DNA of 64,000 bases from CAISIP01 sp965278985 (GTDB taxonomy: Bacteria; Pseudomonadota; Gammaproteobacteria; Burkholderiales; Burkholderiaceae_C), in assembly GCA_965278985.1 (NCBI GenBank), contig OZ257131.1, positions 6,634,001 through 6,698,000 on the forward strand, in the 5' to 3' direction. Below, one piece after another: positions 46,701 to 58,700 of this stretch (position 1 is the stretch's first letter; each line of letters opens with the position of its first letter). The position numbers and the translations under genes were made by a program. A model generated the notes under the pieces. The model was given only the letters and a program-made list of their open reading frames with translations. It did no database searches and was not told the DNA's origin.

Positions 46701-49700
46701 GTCACGGTGTTGGCCGTGTCGCCCAGCGTCCAGGCCAGGGTGTCGTCCCCCGCGCCGCCATCGAGCTGGCCCGTGATGCGGGCGCCAGTGCCGATGACGA
46801 AGCTGTCCTTCTGGCTGCCGCCGCGCAGGGACTCGATACTGCTAAAACGCAGCGTGCCGTCGATGTCTCCCGCGTTGGTGCCGGTCAAGGTCCACACATG
46901 GTCGGTGTTGGAGGCCGCCAGCAGGTCGCTTTGGTTTGTGCCCACAAGGTGCGCCACGCCGGCAAAGCCGCCGAGCACGCCCGAGACCGCGCCTGCGTTG
47001 GCGCCGCTCAAAGCCACGGTGATGCCCGCGCCCAGCCCGCCGAAGTCCAGCGTCGCGTCTCCGCTGCCCGTGGCCGTGCCGGCCAGGGTGGCCGTGCTGT
47101 TGAGGAAGCGGAAGCTCTGGCCCGCGCCGCTGGCCACCACCTGTTCGATGCCGGCGAAGTCCGCACGGTCCGTCACGCCGTCCGCAGCGCTCACCCAGCC
47201 GGTGCCCGCGCCGTCGAATTGCCACAACGCGCCGCCGATGAGCGTGTCATTGCCTGCACCGCCATCGACCGTCAGCGTGGTGATCCAGTCCGGCAGGTCG
47301 CTGATGCTGAAGCTGTCGTTGCCCGCCAGACCCAGGAAGGTGATTTCCGTGTAAGGCCGCAGGTCGAAGGTCTGCGTCTGGCCTGTGTCGCCGTAGCGGA
47401 TGTTCAGCGTGCTGCCGATGAGGGTCACCGTGTCGTCCTGCGACGACAGCGTCCAGCTGCGGCGCGGGTCGGGCACGGAGGCCGTGACCTGCAAGGTCTC
47501 GATACCCTCATAGACCACGCCCTGCGCCATGCCCAGGCCGGTGACGGTGGTGGCGCCGATGGTGGCCTCGCGCACCACGGGGCTGCCCGAGTCGTCGATG
47601 CCCAGCGTGTCGTTGTCGCCGCCGCCCCGCACGGTGACCCGGCCCGCGATGCCGCCGGCCACGCTGCCGAAGGGGGCGGGGGCGAGGCTGCCCAGGCGGA
47701 TGGTGTCGTCGCCGACGCCGCCTTCGACCAGCACATCGGCCTGCGTGGCGCGCAGGGCCACGTGGTCGTCGCCGCTGCCGGCCTGGATGACCAATGCGCC
47801 CACGTTCGCGGCCTGCAGCACCACGGTGTCCGCACCACTGCCGGTGGAGAGCGTGGTCCCGCCCGCGTGCGTGCCCGTGATGTCCACGGTGTCGTCGCCC
47901 TGGCCCAGTGTGAGGTTGGCGTTCTCGAAACGGGTGTAGGCGATGCCGCCCGCCATGCCGAAGCCGTCGATGCGTGCGGCAGCGATCTGGCCCGTGAGGT
48001 TGCCGGTCACGGCGCTGGCGTCCAGGGCCAGGCCGTCCGTGCCGTCGCCGCCGTCCAGGGTGAGTGCGCCCTGCACGCGTGCCGTGTCGTCCAGCACCAC
48101 GGTGGCGCCGTCGTCGCCGGTGCCGAGGTTCAGGCCGAAGCTGCCGGTGGTCCCCAGGATGCGCACTGTGTCGTTGTCCGCGCCGGTGTCCACGGTGGTG
48201 GCGCCCGCCGTCGTGCTGCGCACGGTCACGGTGTCATTGCCGCCGGCGGTGCGCAGTGACAGCGAGGCGAGGCCCTGGTAGGTCACTTCCAGCGCATTCA
48301 GCGTCAGGCGGTCGGCGTCGATGGTGGCGTTGTCGTTGCCCGCACCGAGGTCGATGCCCAGGCTGTTGCTGCCTGCACCGCCGTCCACGCGCAGGCGTTG
48401 CACGCCCAGCGTGGTGACGTCGATGGTCAGGGCCTCGTTGCCCGCGCCGCCGCGCAGCTCCAGCGACTGGATGCCGCTGTATTGCAGCAGCTGCGTGCCA
48501 CCCTGCGTGCGCACGCTGCTGTTCGCCGCGCCGGCCAGCAGGTTGCCGGTGTCTGCGCCCACCACGACCAGCGTGTCCAGCTGCCCGCCTGCGGCCAGGG
48601 TCATGGCCAGTGCGCGTGCGCCGAAGTTCTGCACCGTGACGGTGTCGTCACCGCTGCCCGTGTCCAGCAGCAGCGTGGCCGCGGCCACGCCGCCGTCGGT
48701 GAGCGTCACCGTGTCGTTGCCGCCGCCGGTGTAGACCTGCAGTGCGCCGATGTTGGCGAAGGAGCCCACCGGTGAGACGCCGCCATTGGCCAGGCCGGTG
48801 GCGCCGAGGGTCACGGCATCGTCCGCATCACCCAGCGTCCAGCGCAGTACGTTGCTGCCCGCGCCGCCTTGCACGGCGCCTGTCATGCGGCCCTGCGCCG
48901 TGAAGGCGAAGGTGTCGGCCTGGGCATTGCCCGTCAGGTTCTCGATGCCGCTGAAGGCCAGCACGCCGTCGAGCGTGCCGGTGTTGGTGCCGGTGATGGC
49001 CCAGGTGTGGGCCGCGTTCGTCGCACTCAGGGTGTCGGTGGCAGCGGCCGATCCGACCACGCTGCTGATGCCGGTGAAGCCCACCAGCACACCCACCACA
49101 TTGCCTATCTGCGCGGCCCGCATTTCCACGCTCACGGCGGTGCTGCGTCCGCTGAGGTCCAGCGTCGCGGCGCCACCGCCTGCAGCGGTGCCCGTCAGGG
49201 ATGCCGCGTTGTTGAGGAAGCTGAAGCGGCGGTCCGTGCCGGTGGCCGTGGCGTTCTCGATGCCGTCGAAGCTCACCAGGTCGGTCACGCCATCTGCTGC
49301 GCTCACGGTGCCCGTGTTCACACCGTTGAAGCGCCACCAGGCGCCGCCCACGATGGTGTCGGTGCCCGTGCCACCGCGGATCACGATGGAGGTGAGCCAG
49401 TCCGGCACGTTGGTGAGGTTGAAGGTGTCGTTGCCGCCCAGGCCGTCGATGACCAGCTCCGTCGCGGTGCTCAGGTCGTAGTTCTGCGCGGTGGCCGTTC
49501 CCAGGCGGATGGTCAGCGTGCTGCCGTTGATGGTGACCGTGTCGTTGCCGCTGCCCAGGGTGAAGCTGCGGCGCGGGTCGGCGACCGTCGGGGCCGCGAA
49601 GGCCTCGATGGTGTCGTCGTAGTCCACGTCCTTGTTGCCCACGTCGTAGTGGTAGGCCGAGCCCGGCGAGCCGGCGGGCACTTCCAGCCGGTCGACGTTC

Positions 49701-52700
49701 TGCTGCAGGCTATTCAGGAAGAAGGGCGCGGCGCCGCTGTCGTGCACGATCACCCGTGCCGCGCTGCTGCCCGCCAGCACACGGTAGGTGTCGCCTTGCT
49801 CCCCGCCATCGAGCAGCACGCGCTGCGCGCTGCTGTCGTAGACCGTCATCTGGTCCGCGCCGGCCAGGCCGGCGATGGACAGCACCTCCATGCCCGCGTA
49901 GTTGAGCGCGCTGGTGCCGAGCTGCACCACGGTGTTGCTGACCGTGAACACATCGGCATTCGCCGTGCCGCTCACCGTGAGCTGGTCCAGTGCGCCGCCG
50001 GCATCGGCCAGGCGCACCGCGTCCAGCGCGGCGGCTGCCACGTCGAAGGTGTCGGAGCCGGCGCCGCCGTCCAGGCGCACCTCGCCCCCGGTCCAGCGCA
50101 GCACCTGGAGGCGGTTCGCACTGTCGCCGCCCGTGAGTTGCACGTGCTCGACGCCCGCCAGTTGCGCCTGCTCGCCGTTGCCGGCCACCAGCAGGCCGGT
50201 GTCCAGCGTCCAGTCGGTGTCGTAGCGGGCGGCCAGCGTGTCGGTGCCCGTGCCGGTGTCCAGCAGGAAGCGGCCCGTGAGTTGCTGGTAGGTGGGCGTG
50301 GTGCCCGTCAGCACCGGAACGAAGCTGCCCACGGCCGTGGGCGTGAGCTGGTCGCCCAGCAGGTTGACCGTGTCGTCGCCGACACCGGTGTTGAGCGTGA
50401 AGTTGCGCAGGCCGTAGGCGACCAGGCCAGGCTCCGCCACCGTGACCGTGTCGGCCAGTGCGCCCGTGGTCAGCGTCACGCTGCCGATGTCGAAGAAGTG
50501 CAGGTCGGAGATCGCACGCCCACCCACCGTGCCCTTGACGGTATTGGCCTTGGCACCGGCGATCAGCTCGGTCTGGTCTTCGATGACCGTGACCGTGGAC
50601 GGTGGCGACACCTCGCGCACGAAGGCGTAACCCACGCCGGCCGTGTCGATGGCGGCACCGGGTCGGCCGCCCAGCTGTGGCGCACCGAACAACGCGTGTT
50701 GCCCCGACAGGGCCACCGCGTAACCCACCATGTCGCCCTCGGCGTCACCGGCGATGGCCACGGGGCCCGCGGAGGCCTCCACCACCCAGCCGTTGGCACC
50801 ATGGTGGTAGGCGAAGGCCGCTCCACGGGTCTGCTGGTAGCCCCGCGCACCCACCAGCAGCGTGCCGTTGTCCAGCGCCACGGCGGCGCCGAACTGGTCG
50901 CCCGCCGCCGCGTTGGCCTGCGTGATGCGCTGCTGGTTGACGAACTGCGTGCCCACCCGTTCGTAGGTGTAGACAGCGCCTGCGGTGCCCGAGGCGCCGG
51001 GCGTGCCGATGGCGATGTCGTCTCCGCTGATGGCCACGGCGAAGCCGTAGGCGTCACCCGATGCGCCCTGCGCGCCGGCTGTCAGCGTCTGGCGCAGTTG
51101 CCATGTGCCATTGGCGCCGCCTGCGAGCTCGTAGTACCCGGCCGCGCCACGTTGGCTGTTGGCGGTGGCTGCACCCACCACCATGCGTGTGTCGTCGATG
51201 GCCAGGGAGAAGCCGAAGTTGCCCGCGAGAAGGCCCGTGCCGGTCAGCGTCTGACCCGTGGCCCAGGTGAGGCCATCGAAGTTGAACGTGCGCACCTGGT
51301 TCGCGACGGGCGCGCCCACTGCGGCCACGGTGCCATACACGTCCACGGCGGACCCGAAGCGCGCACCTGCCGTGCCGGCCACCTCGGTGCGCAGGTTCCA
51401 CTGGCCGCCCAGCAGCTGGTAGAAGTAAGCGGCGCCTGCGCCGTTGCCCTTGTTCGCCGCACCGACCACCAGGCTGTCGCCCGACACCGCCACGGCGCCG
51501 CCGAACTGGTCGCCCGCCACGCCGTCAGTGGCCTGGATCAACGTGCTGTAAGCCCACTGGCCGGCTGCATTGGCTGTGTAGACGAGCACCGCGCCGCGGT
51601 CGTCGTAGTCGCGCGCGCCCACCACGGCGGTGTTGCCGTCGATGGACACCGAGGTGCCGGCCTTGGCCGTGGCCACGGCCGTGGGTGTGAGTTCGCCACC
51701 CACGGCCGTCCAGGCCGCGCCGCGCTGGCGGAAGTTGTAGAGGCTGTTGGCCACGTTGGCGGCCATGTTGGCGCTGCCCGCCACATAGAAGCCTTCGCTG
51801 ATGACCTGTGCGCCGGCGCCGAACTGCAGTGCGGTGTTGGTGTCGGCCACCATCGTGTTGGTGGTGCTGTCGAAACGGTAGGCCGTGAGGTTCAGGCCGA
51901 GGTAGGTGCCCTGGCTGTTGTACACAGCCATGCTGCCGGCGCCCGTAGGCTGGCCCACCAGCAGGCGGTTGCCTGCCAGGTCCAGCGTCTCGTTGCCGCC
52001 ATTGAGGGCCGTGCCCCCTGCCGGATTGAGCAGGCTGGTGCCCGCGGTCCATGCACCGGTGCCGGTGCGTGTCTGCGTGACGAGGCCGCTGTTGGCGCCG
52101 CCGATGCTGATCCACTGCGTGTCGGTCAGCACCAGCTCCGTGCCGCTCGCTGCGCTGCGGTCGAAGGTCTGCACCGGCCGCAGCGGGTTCAGGCCCATGC
52201 CGCCCACCGTGGCCGTCCAGTGCGTGTAGTCGGGCAGGGTCAGGTCGTAGGAGACCGTGCGGGACATGCCCGCCGCCCCCACCACCACGGTGTCACCCAC
52301 GATGTCCACCGCCGAGCCCCACTGCGCGCCCTGCAGCCCGGTGTAGGTGGGCTTCACCAGCTCGGTGCCGGGAATCGGGCGCGTGCTGGCCGCATAGACG
52401 CGGTCGATGTCGTAGTTGCCGCGTTCGTCGACGGGGACATTGAAAGTCCTGGCCACGTCCGTGTCGTTGGTGAAGACATAGGCCCCCACCCAGTCGAAGT
52501 CTTCCGTGTCCACCAGCATCGCGACGGTGCGCGGGCCGAGCGTGATCGTGCGGATGTGCAGGTCGATGGCGCCGAAGTCGAAGCGGGTCTCGATCTGGTT
52601 GTCGCGGCGCCGGTCAATGCCGTCGTCGCCGTGGATGATGACGTAGAACGGTCCGACGTCCGTGCCCACGAACACCGACTCCACGTCGTTCAGGAAGTCG

Positions 52701-55700
52701 ACCGGCAGCGTGTAGTTGCCCGCGGCGTTGATCGTCCGCGTGCCGCTCAGGCGCACCGGGTCCTTGGAGGAGTTGGACACGGTGGAGCCGTAGCGCAGCG
52801 TGCCCGACCCGTTGTTGTAGATGAAGCCGCTGCCCGCGTCGCCCTCGTCGCCGGTGCCCACGCCCGGCGCATCGGCGTAGGCCATGATCACGTGGGCGCC
52901 GATGGTGCCGCTGCTGCCGAAAGACATGTCGCTCCCGTTGGCGGTGACGACGCGGCCGGTGTAGGTGGTGGCGGTGGTGTTGTGCGTGTTGAAGGTGTTG
53001 CCCGCTGTCTGCACCGTGCCGCGCGTGACGATGTCCCGGATATACGAGGTGTCGTCGGGCAACGCCGCGTCGTTGGGCATCAGCAGCCGCTCCGGGCTCC
53101 AGGTGGTGCCGTTGAACAGGTAGGTGATGGCCCCGCCGGTGGTGCCGAGGGACAGTGCGTAGTTCGGGTCTGCCTGGCCGGCGGACTGGTAACTGGCCGA
53201 GGCGCCGGGCATGCCGATCACCACGCGGTTGCCCGAGATGGCGACGGACTCGCCCCAGCGGATGCCTGCCGCACTGGGTGGCAGCATCTGGAAGAAGCTC
53301 CAGGTCTCGCCGTTGGCGTCGCGCTTGTAGAGGAACGCGCGGTCGCTCTGCGGTGCGCCCACGACCATCCAGTTGCCATCCACATCCATATCGGTGCCGA
53401 AGCCCAGGCCGTCGGTGGTGGTGCGGGTGATGGTCTGCGCCAGGCGCCAGTGCAGGCCCTCGTTGATGTAGACGCGCACCGTGCGGTCGCCCGCGTCGCC
53501 CACGAACAGGCTTCGCGAGGCGGCGTCGTAGTGCGTGGAGGTGCCGTAGCGCGAGGCGGCGTCGTTGGGGTTGAGCGGGTCGAGCAGGGTCTCGGCCCAC
53601 ATCGACACATTGGTCACTGCCGGAATGGCGCCGGTGGTCGAGAAGGTGCGCACGCCGCCCACGTCGGCACGCAGCACCGTGCTTCCGTTGACGTCGTTGT
53701 GCCCGGGCATGCCGACCACCAGGCGTCCGCCGGCCAGTGCCACGCTCGTGCCGAAGCCGTCGGCCGTGTTGTAGGGCGCGGCGACGTTGGTGGAGCTGCC
53801 CGCCGGTGTGGCCGCTTGCAGGCGGCCATCGCCCGAGGCGCCGGTGCTGCGCACCCAGCTTGCGCCATTGCCGCTGCCCTGGTCGGCCAGCCGCATGAAG
53901 ACATAGGCCGCGCCCACGTCGTTGGCCGTGGTGCCGTCGTAGCCGGGAGTGCCCACGGCCACATAGTTGCCCGAGAGCGCCACGCTGGCGCCGAAGCGGT
54001 CGCCCGCGCGGCCATTGGCCTGCGCGTCGGCCTGCGACAGGCCGGCGGTGGCCGTGAGGCGTGCCACGCGCGTCCAGGTGCCGCCGGCCACCTCGAAGAC
54101 GAAGGCGCGGCCCTGGTCGTTGCCACCGGCGCCGTCCCACAGCGGGGCACCCACCACCACGCGGGCGCCGTCCATGTCCAGCACGGAGCCGAAGCCTTCG
54201 TTGGCCTGGGCTTCGGAGGCCGTGAGCACTGCGCTCTGGCTCCAGGTGGCGCCGTTGCGGGTGTAGAGGACCACGTTGCCGCCGTTGGCAGCCTGCGGTG
54301 TGCCCACGGCCAGCGTGTTGCCGAAGATGCTGACGGCGGCACCGAAGTTCGCGTTGGCCGTGCCGCCGATGGCGACGCGTTGCTGCTGCGTCCACACCGC
54401 CGCGCCCGTGCCGGGCGCGATGCTGCGCGTGAACACATAGGCAGCGTCCTGTGCGGCCGTGCCGCCGGCTGCGCCGACGACGATGCTGTCGCCGCTCACG
54501 TCCACGCTCTGGCCGAAGCTCCGGTTGGCGGAGGCGTCGGTGGCCAGCAATCGTGCCTGGAAGCTCCAGGCCGTGCCGCTGCGCGTGAAGACATAGGCGG
54601 CGCCGGCGTTGCTGCCACCGGTGTCGTCCAGCGACGCGCCCACCACCAGCGTGTTGCCGTCGACGGCCACGGCCGAGCCGAAGCCCTGCCCGCCGCCACT
54701 GCGCGCATCGGGCGCGTAGAGCTTGGCCTGCTCCACCCAGGTGTTGCCGATCCAGGTATAGACGTACACAACGCCGTTCTGCACATTGCCATCGAGCTCG
54801 GCGCCCACCACCATCGTGGTGCCGTCGGCGCTCAAGGCGATGGCCTTGCCGGCGTGGCGCGTGTCGCTCGCCGATGGCGGCTCCAGGTTGGTCTGGCGCG
54901 TCCAGCTCACCACGCCGTCCACCACCAGGGTGTGCAGCACGAGGTTCGTGAGGTTCAGGTCCGCCACGTCCACGCTGTCGATGACCAGGTTGGCCGCGCC
55001 ATCTGCTGGCGTGTTCACGCCGAAGTTCGCCAAGCCGTGCACCACCAGCGGTTCCACGCCCGAGAAGGCGATGCTGTTGCCGCCCACCAGCACGCTGCCG
55101 CCCCGCGCCTCGGTGCTGCTGGGCGTGAAGCTGCCGCTGGCCACGCCGTCGCCGGCCACGCGCAAGGTGTCGCCCTGGGTCGCGTGGTTGCCGCCGTTGA
55201 AGACCAGGCTCGCAGTGCCGTTGGGCACGCCGGGCTCGAAGTCGGCAAAGAACAGGTCGTCGCCGTCGCCGCCATTGAGCGTGGCCGTGAAGCCGCGGTT
55301 GTCGAAGCCGTTGGTGATGTTGAACTCGTCCTGCCCCGCACCGGCATACACCGTGAGGCCGTAGCCATAGACCTGGCTCTGCAGCTGCACCTTGTCGTTG
55401 CCGCTGCCCAGCGACACCGCCACGTCTTCCACCAGGCGGCTGTAGACGTTCATGGGGTCGATGGCGCCCTGGCGGCTCAGCACCGCCAGCCCGTAGGAGG
55501 TGGCCTGGGGGTCGCTGCCGAAGAGGCGGGTGTAGGTGGCAAGCCACTGCGCGTCCGCGCCACCGGCACCGGCGCCGGGGTAGATCTGCGCGAAGCGCTG
55601 GTTGTCGAAGACCAGCAGGGTCTCCTGCGTGGCGGCCGTGTCCAGGTAGTGCACGCGGTCCGCGCCGTCCTGGCCGTTCACGATCACGCGGATGCCGCGC

Positions 55701-58700
55701 GGGCCGTCCGTCGCATGGTCGTTGTCGGTGTCCATCAGGAAGCTGGAGAGCGAGTAGCCCCCGCTGGCCACCGGTGTGCCCACGTTCACGATGTCGTTGC
55801 CGCCACCGGCGTTGACGGTGAAGGTGGAGTTGGAGCCGGTGTGCGCCTGCTCGCGGTGGGTGGCGTGCAGGTTCAGCGTGTCGTCGCCCGCGCCTGCGTT
55901 GAGCACCACTGTCTCCATGCGCCGGTAGGTGATGGCGGACGCGCCGCTGCGCTGCACCGTGGTCGTGTCGTAGCGCCAGGCCTTGCCATCGAGCACGCTC
56001 AAGGTGGCATCGGGCTGGTTGGCCACGGTCCACTGCTGGCCGCTGGTGGCCGACTGGTCGTTGAACCATAACTCGTCCTCGGCCTCGGGGCCGTTGCCGT
56101 CGATGGCCAACGTGCCCTGGATGCCCGAGAGGTCGCCCGTGGTCGTCTGGCCTGCGGCGCTGCCCACGTAGACGCGGTCCTTGCCGGTGCCGGTGTCCAC
56201 CAGCAGCGAGATGCCTGCCGCCAGGGACTGCACATGGAAGCTGTCGGCGCCCGCGCCCAGCAGCACCTGCAACTCGTCGGGTGCGTCGATGAACACCTGG
56301 CCCGCCATGTCCAGCCCGCTCACGCCGTTGCCGTTCCAGGCGCCGGTGTTGTTGCTGTCGTCGCCCGAGTCGTCGAAGATGATCCGGTCCGCGCCCGCCT
56401 CGCCGTCCACGTGCACGGTGCCCATGAGGGTGTCCACACGCTGCAGCTGCGCCGGGAACAGGCCGGTGGCCGTGCTGCCCAGGCGGATGGTGTCCGCACC
56501 CGCGCCGCCGCGGATGGTGGTCACGCCGTAGGCATAGGTGCTGTCCACGTTCAGCACGTCGTTGCCTGTGCCGAGCTGGAGGTTGACGGCCTCCACGTCG
56601 CTGCTGACGGTGGAGTTGCCCTGCAGGTCCAGCGTGCGCCGGGCGTAGTAGACCGCGCCGGGCCAGCTGCCGTTCGTGAGGTCGTAGCCCGCACCGAAGT
56701 TGGTGTTGTGCACCGCCACCTGCTGGTTGCTGCCCATCCCCATGCCGGTGATGGCGATGGCGCTGAGCTGGCCGGCCACGGCCGAGGCATCACCCCGCAC
56801 GTTCAGCGTGTCGCTGCCGGCCTGGCCCTGGAAGGACACGATGCCTGCGATGCCAGTGAGTGCGTTGGCATCGTTGTAGACGTTCATGGTGTCGTTGCCC
56901 GCGCCGCCCAGCACGTTGGCGAACAGCGTGGCACCCAGCTCCTTGATGCGCAGCTGGTCGTCGTAGGCGCCCAGCTCCACATGCAGTGCCGCGCCCACGT
57001 CGGCGTTGAAGGCGATGCCCTTGCCGGCCGCCATGCCCAGGCCCGTGATGGTGCCGGTGGCGATCTGGCCGCTCAGGGCGCTGGTGGCCGCGTCGGCGCT
57101 CAGGTAGATGCCGTCGACCGTGCCGCCGGCGCCGCCCGCGCCGGTGGCGATGACGATGCCACCCAACTTGTCCAGTGTGCCGGTCAGCAGGGCCAGCGGG
57201 GCGTCGCCCGCGCCGTCGTCGTAGGCACCGCTGCCCATGAACAGCGCCTTGCTGGCGTTGCTGGAGAGGAAGAAGCGGTCTGCGCCGGCGTTGCCTTCGA
57301 GTGTGGTTGCGCCGCCCACGGCGCGCGCGAAGAGGCGGTCGTCGCCGCCGTTGCCGCGCACGGTGGTGGTGCCGCCGGTGTTGCTGCCTTCTGCGTCGTT
57401 GAGCTGCAGGTAGTCGGTGTCCGCGCCGCCTTCGAGCAGCAGGGCAGGGGCGGTGACCGTGCCACGCAGGTCGATGGTGCCGCCGACAGCGTCCGCTGCG
57501 GCATCCTGGTCCACGCGCAGTTGCACGGCGGTGTTGCTGGCAAGCGTGCTGCCCGCGACCACGTCGATGTCGTCGCCCGCGCGCAGTTCCACCGAGCCGG
57601 GGGCCTGCACCAGGCCCTGTGTGAGCGTGGCACCGAAGACGGTCTCGCCACCGGCCAGCATGGCGATGTTTTCGCCGGCGAGTGCCGTGTCGCGTGTGGA
57701 GATATGGATCTCGCCGCTGGTGGTCACGGCGCGCAGCAGGTGCAGCGCGCCGTCGATGCTTTGCAGGTACACGCTGCCGCCCGCGTTCACGACCAGGTGG
57801 CCGGGTGCGGGAGGAGCGTCGTCCAGCTGCAGCCCGGTGAGCAGCTGGCCGCTGCCCGCGCCTTCGATGCCCACGGCGTTTGTGGCCGTGCCCACGCCGC
57901 CACCCACGGTGCGGATGTCGATGCGGCTGCCCTGGATGTCGGCCTGGAGGTCCCCGAACGCGTCGAGCACGGCACCGGCCATCGTGGCCAGCGCCACGTC
58001 GCCCGTGCGGGACACGATGCCGTCCAGCGACAGGTCGCCCGCGGTCTCGCGCAGGAACACGCTGCCGTCTGCGATGGCGGTCACGGCACCCGCGGCTTGC
58101 GCGGCGGAGTCGATCTCCAGCAGGTCGTCGGCACTGCCGATGGCACCGCCCTTGGCTTCCAGGCGGATGGTGTTGGCGATGATCCAGGGGGTGGCGCCGG
58201 TGTCGGCCGCACCTTCGTGGATGTCGCGGATGTGGCCTTCGATCGTGGCCAGGCGCACGTCGCCGTTGCGTGCACGCACGCGGTCGATCAGCAGGTCGCC
58301 CGTGGTCTCGGTGAAGTCCAGGTCGCCGCTCACGTCGGCCCACAACGATCCCGAGCCCAGCACGTCCAGCGTGGCCAACATGCCCACCTGTTGCGTGGGG
58401 TCGGTGGCGCCGGGGTTGGCGGCGGTGATGCGGATGGAACCGGTGCCGTGGGCGACGATGCCTGCCTCCGGCTCCGCAGCGGCCTGCATGAGCATGGCTC
58501 CGCGGGCGAAAGGCGCAAACGGAGCAGGCAGGGCGGTGTCACCCACCACGTACTGCGCGGCGATGGCGGTTGCGCCCTGGCCGTAGTAGGCGCTGGGGGT
58601 TGCCGTGCCCGCACCGGCGTCCGGCCGGAAGCGTTGGGTGTACAGATCGCCGGCGGCATCGTCCGCACTGGCGGCATCATCGGGCGTGAGCACGCGCACC

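Noticed and set aside
49600..50600. Canonical RTX calcium nonapeptides
   Set aside because: The repeats resemble GGxGxDxx but lack long runs of the nine-residue consensus, so I call them only RTX-like.
48869..56071. A 2,400-codon open frame on the plus strand, antisense to the giant gene
   Set aside because: It is a product of the high GC content and Gly/Asp/Thr/Val repeats on the opposite strand. Its translation is His-, Arg- and Val-rich without recognisable domains, as for the antisense frames at 44789-48259 and 56234-60442.
43718..57100. CRISPR-like or satellite-type DNA repeats
   Set aside because: Repetition in this part is at protein level with diverged DNA; there are no regular identical repeats with spacers.
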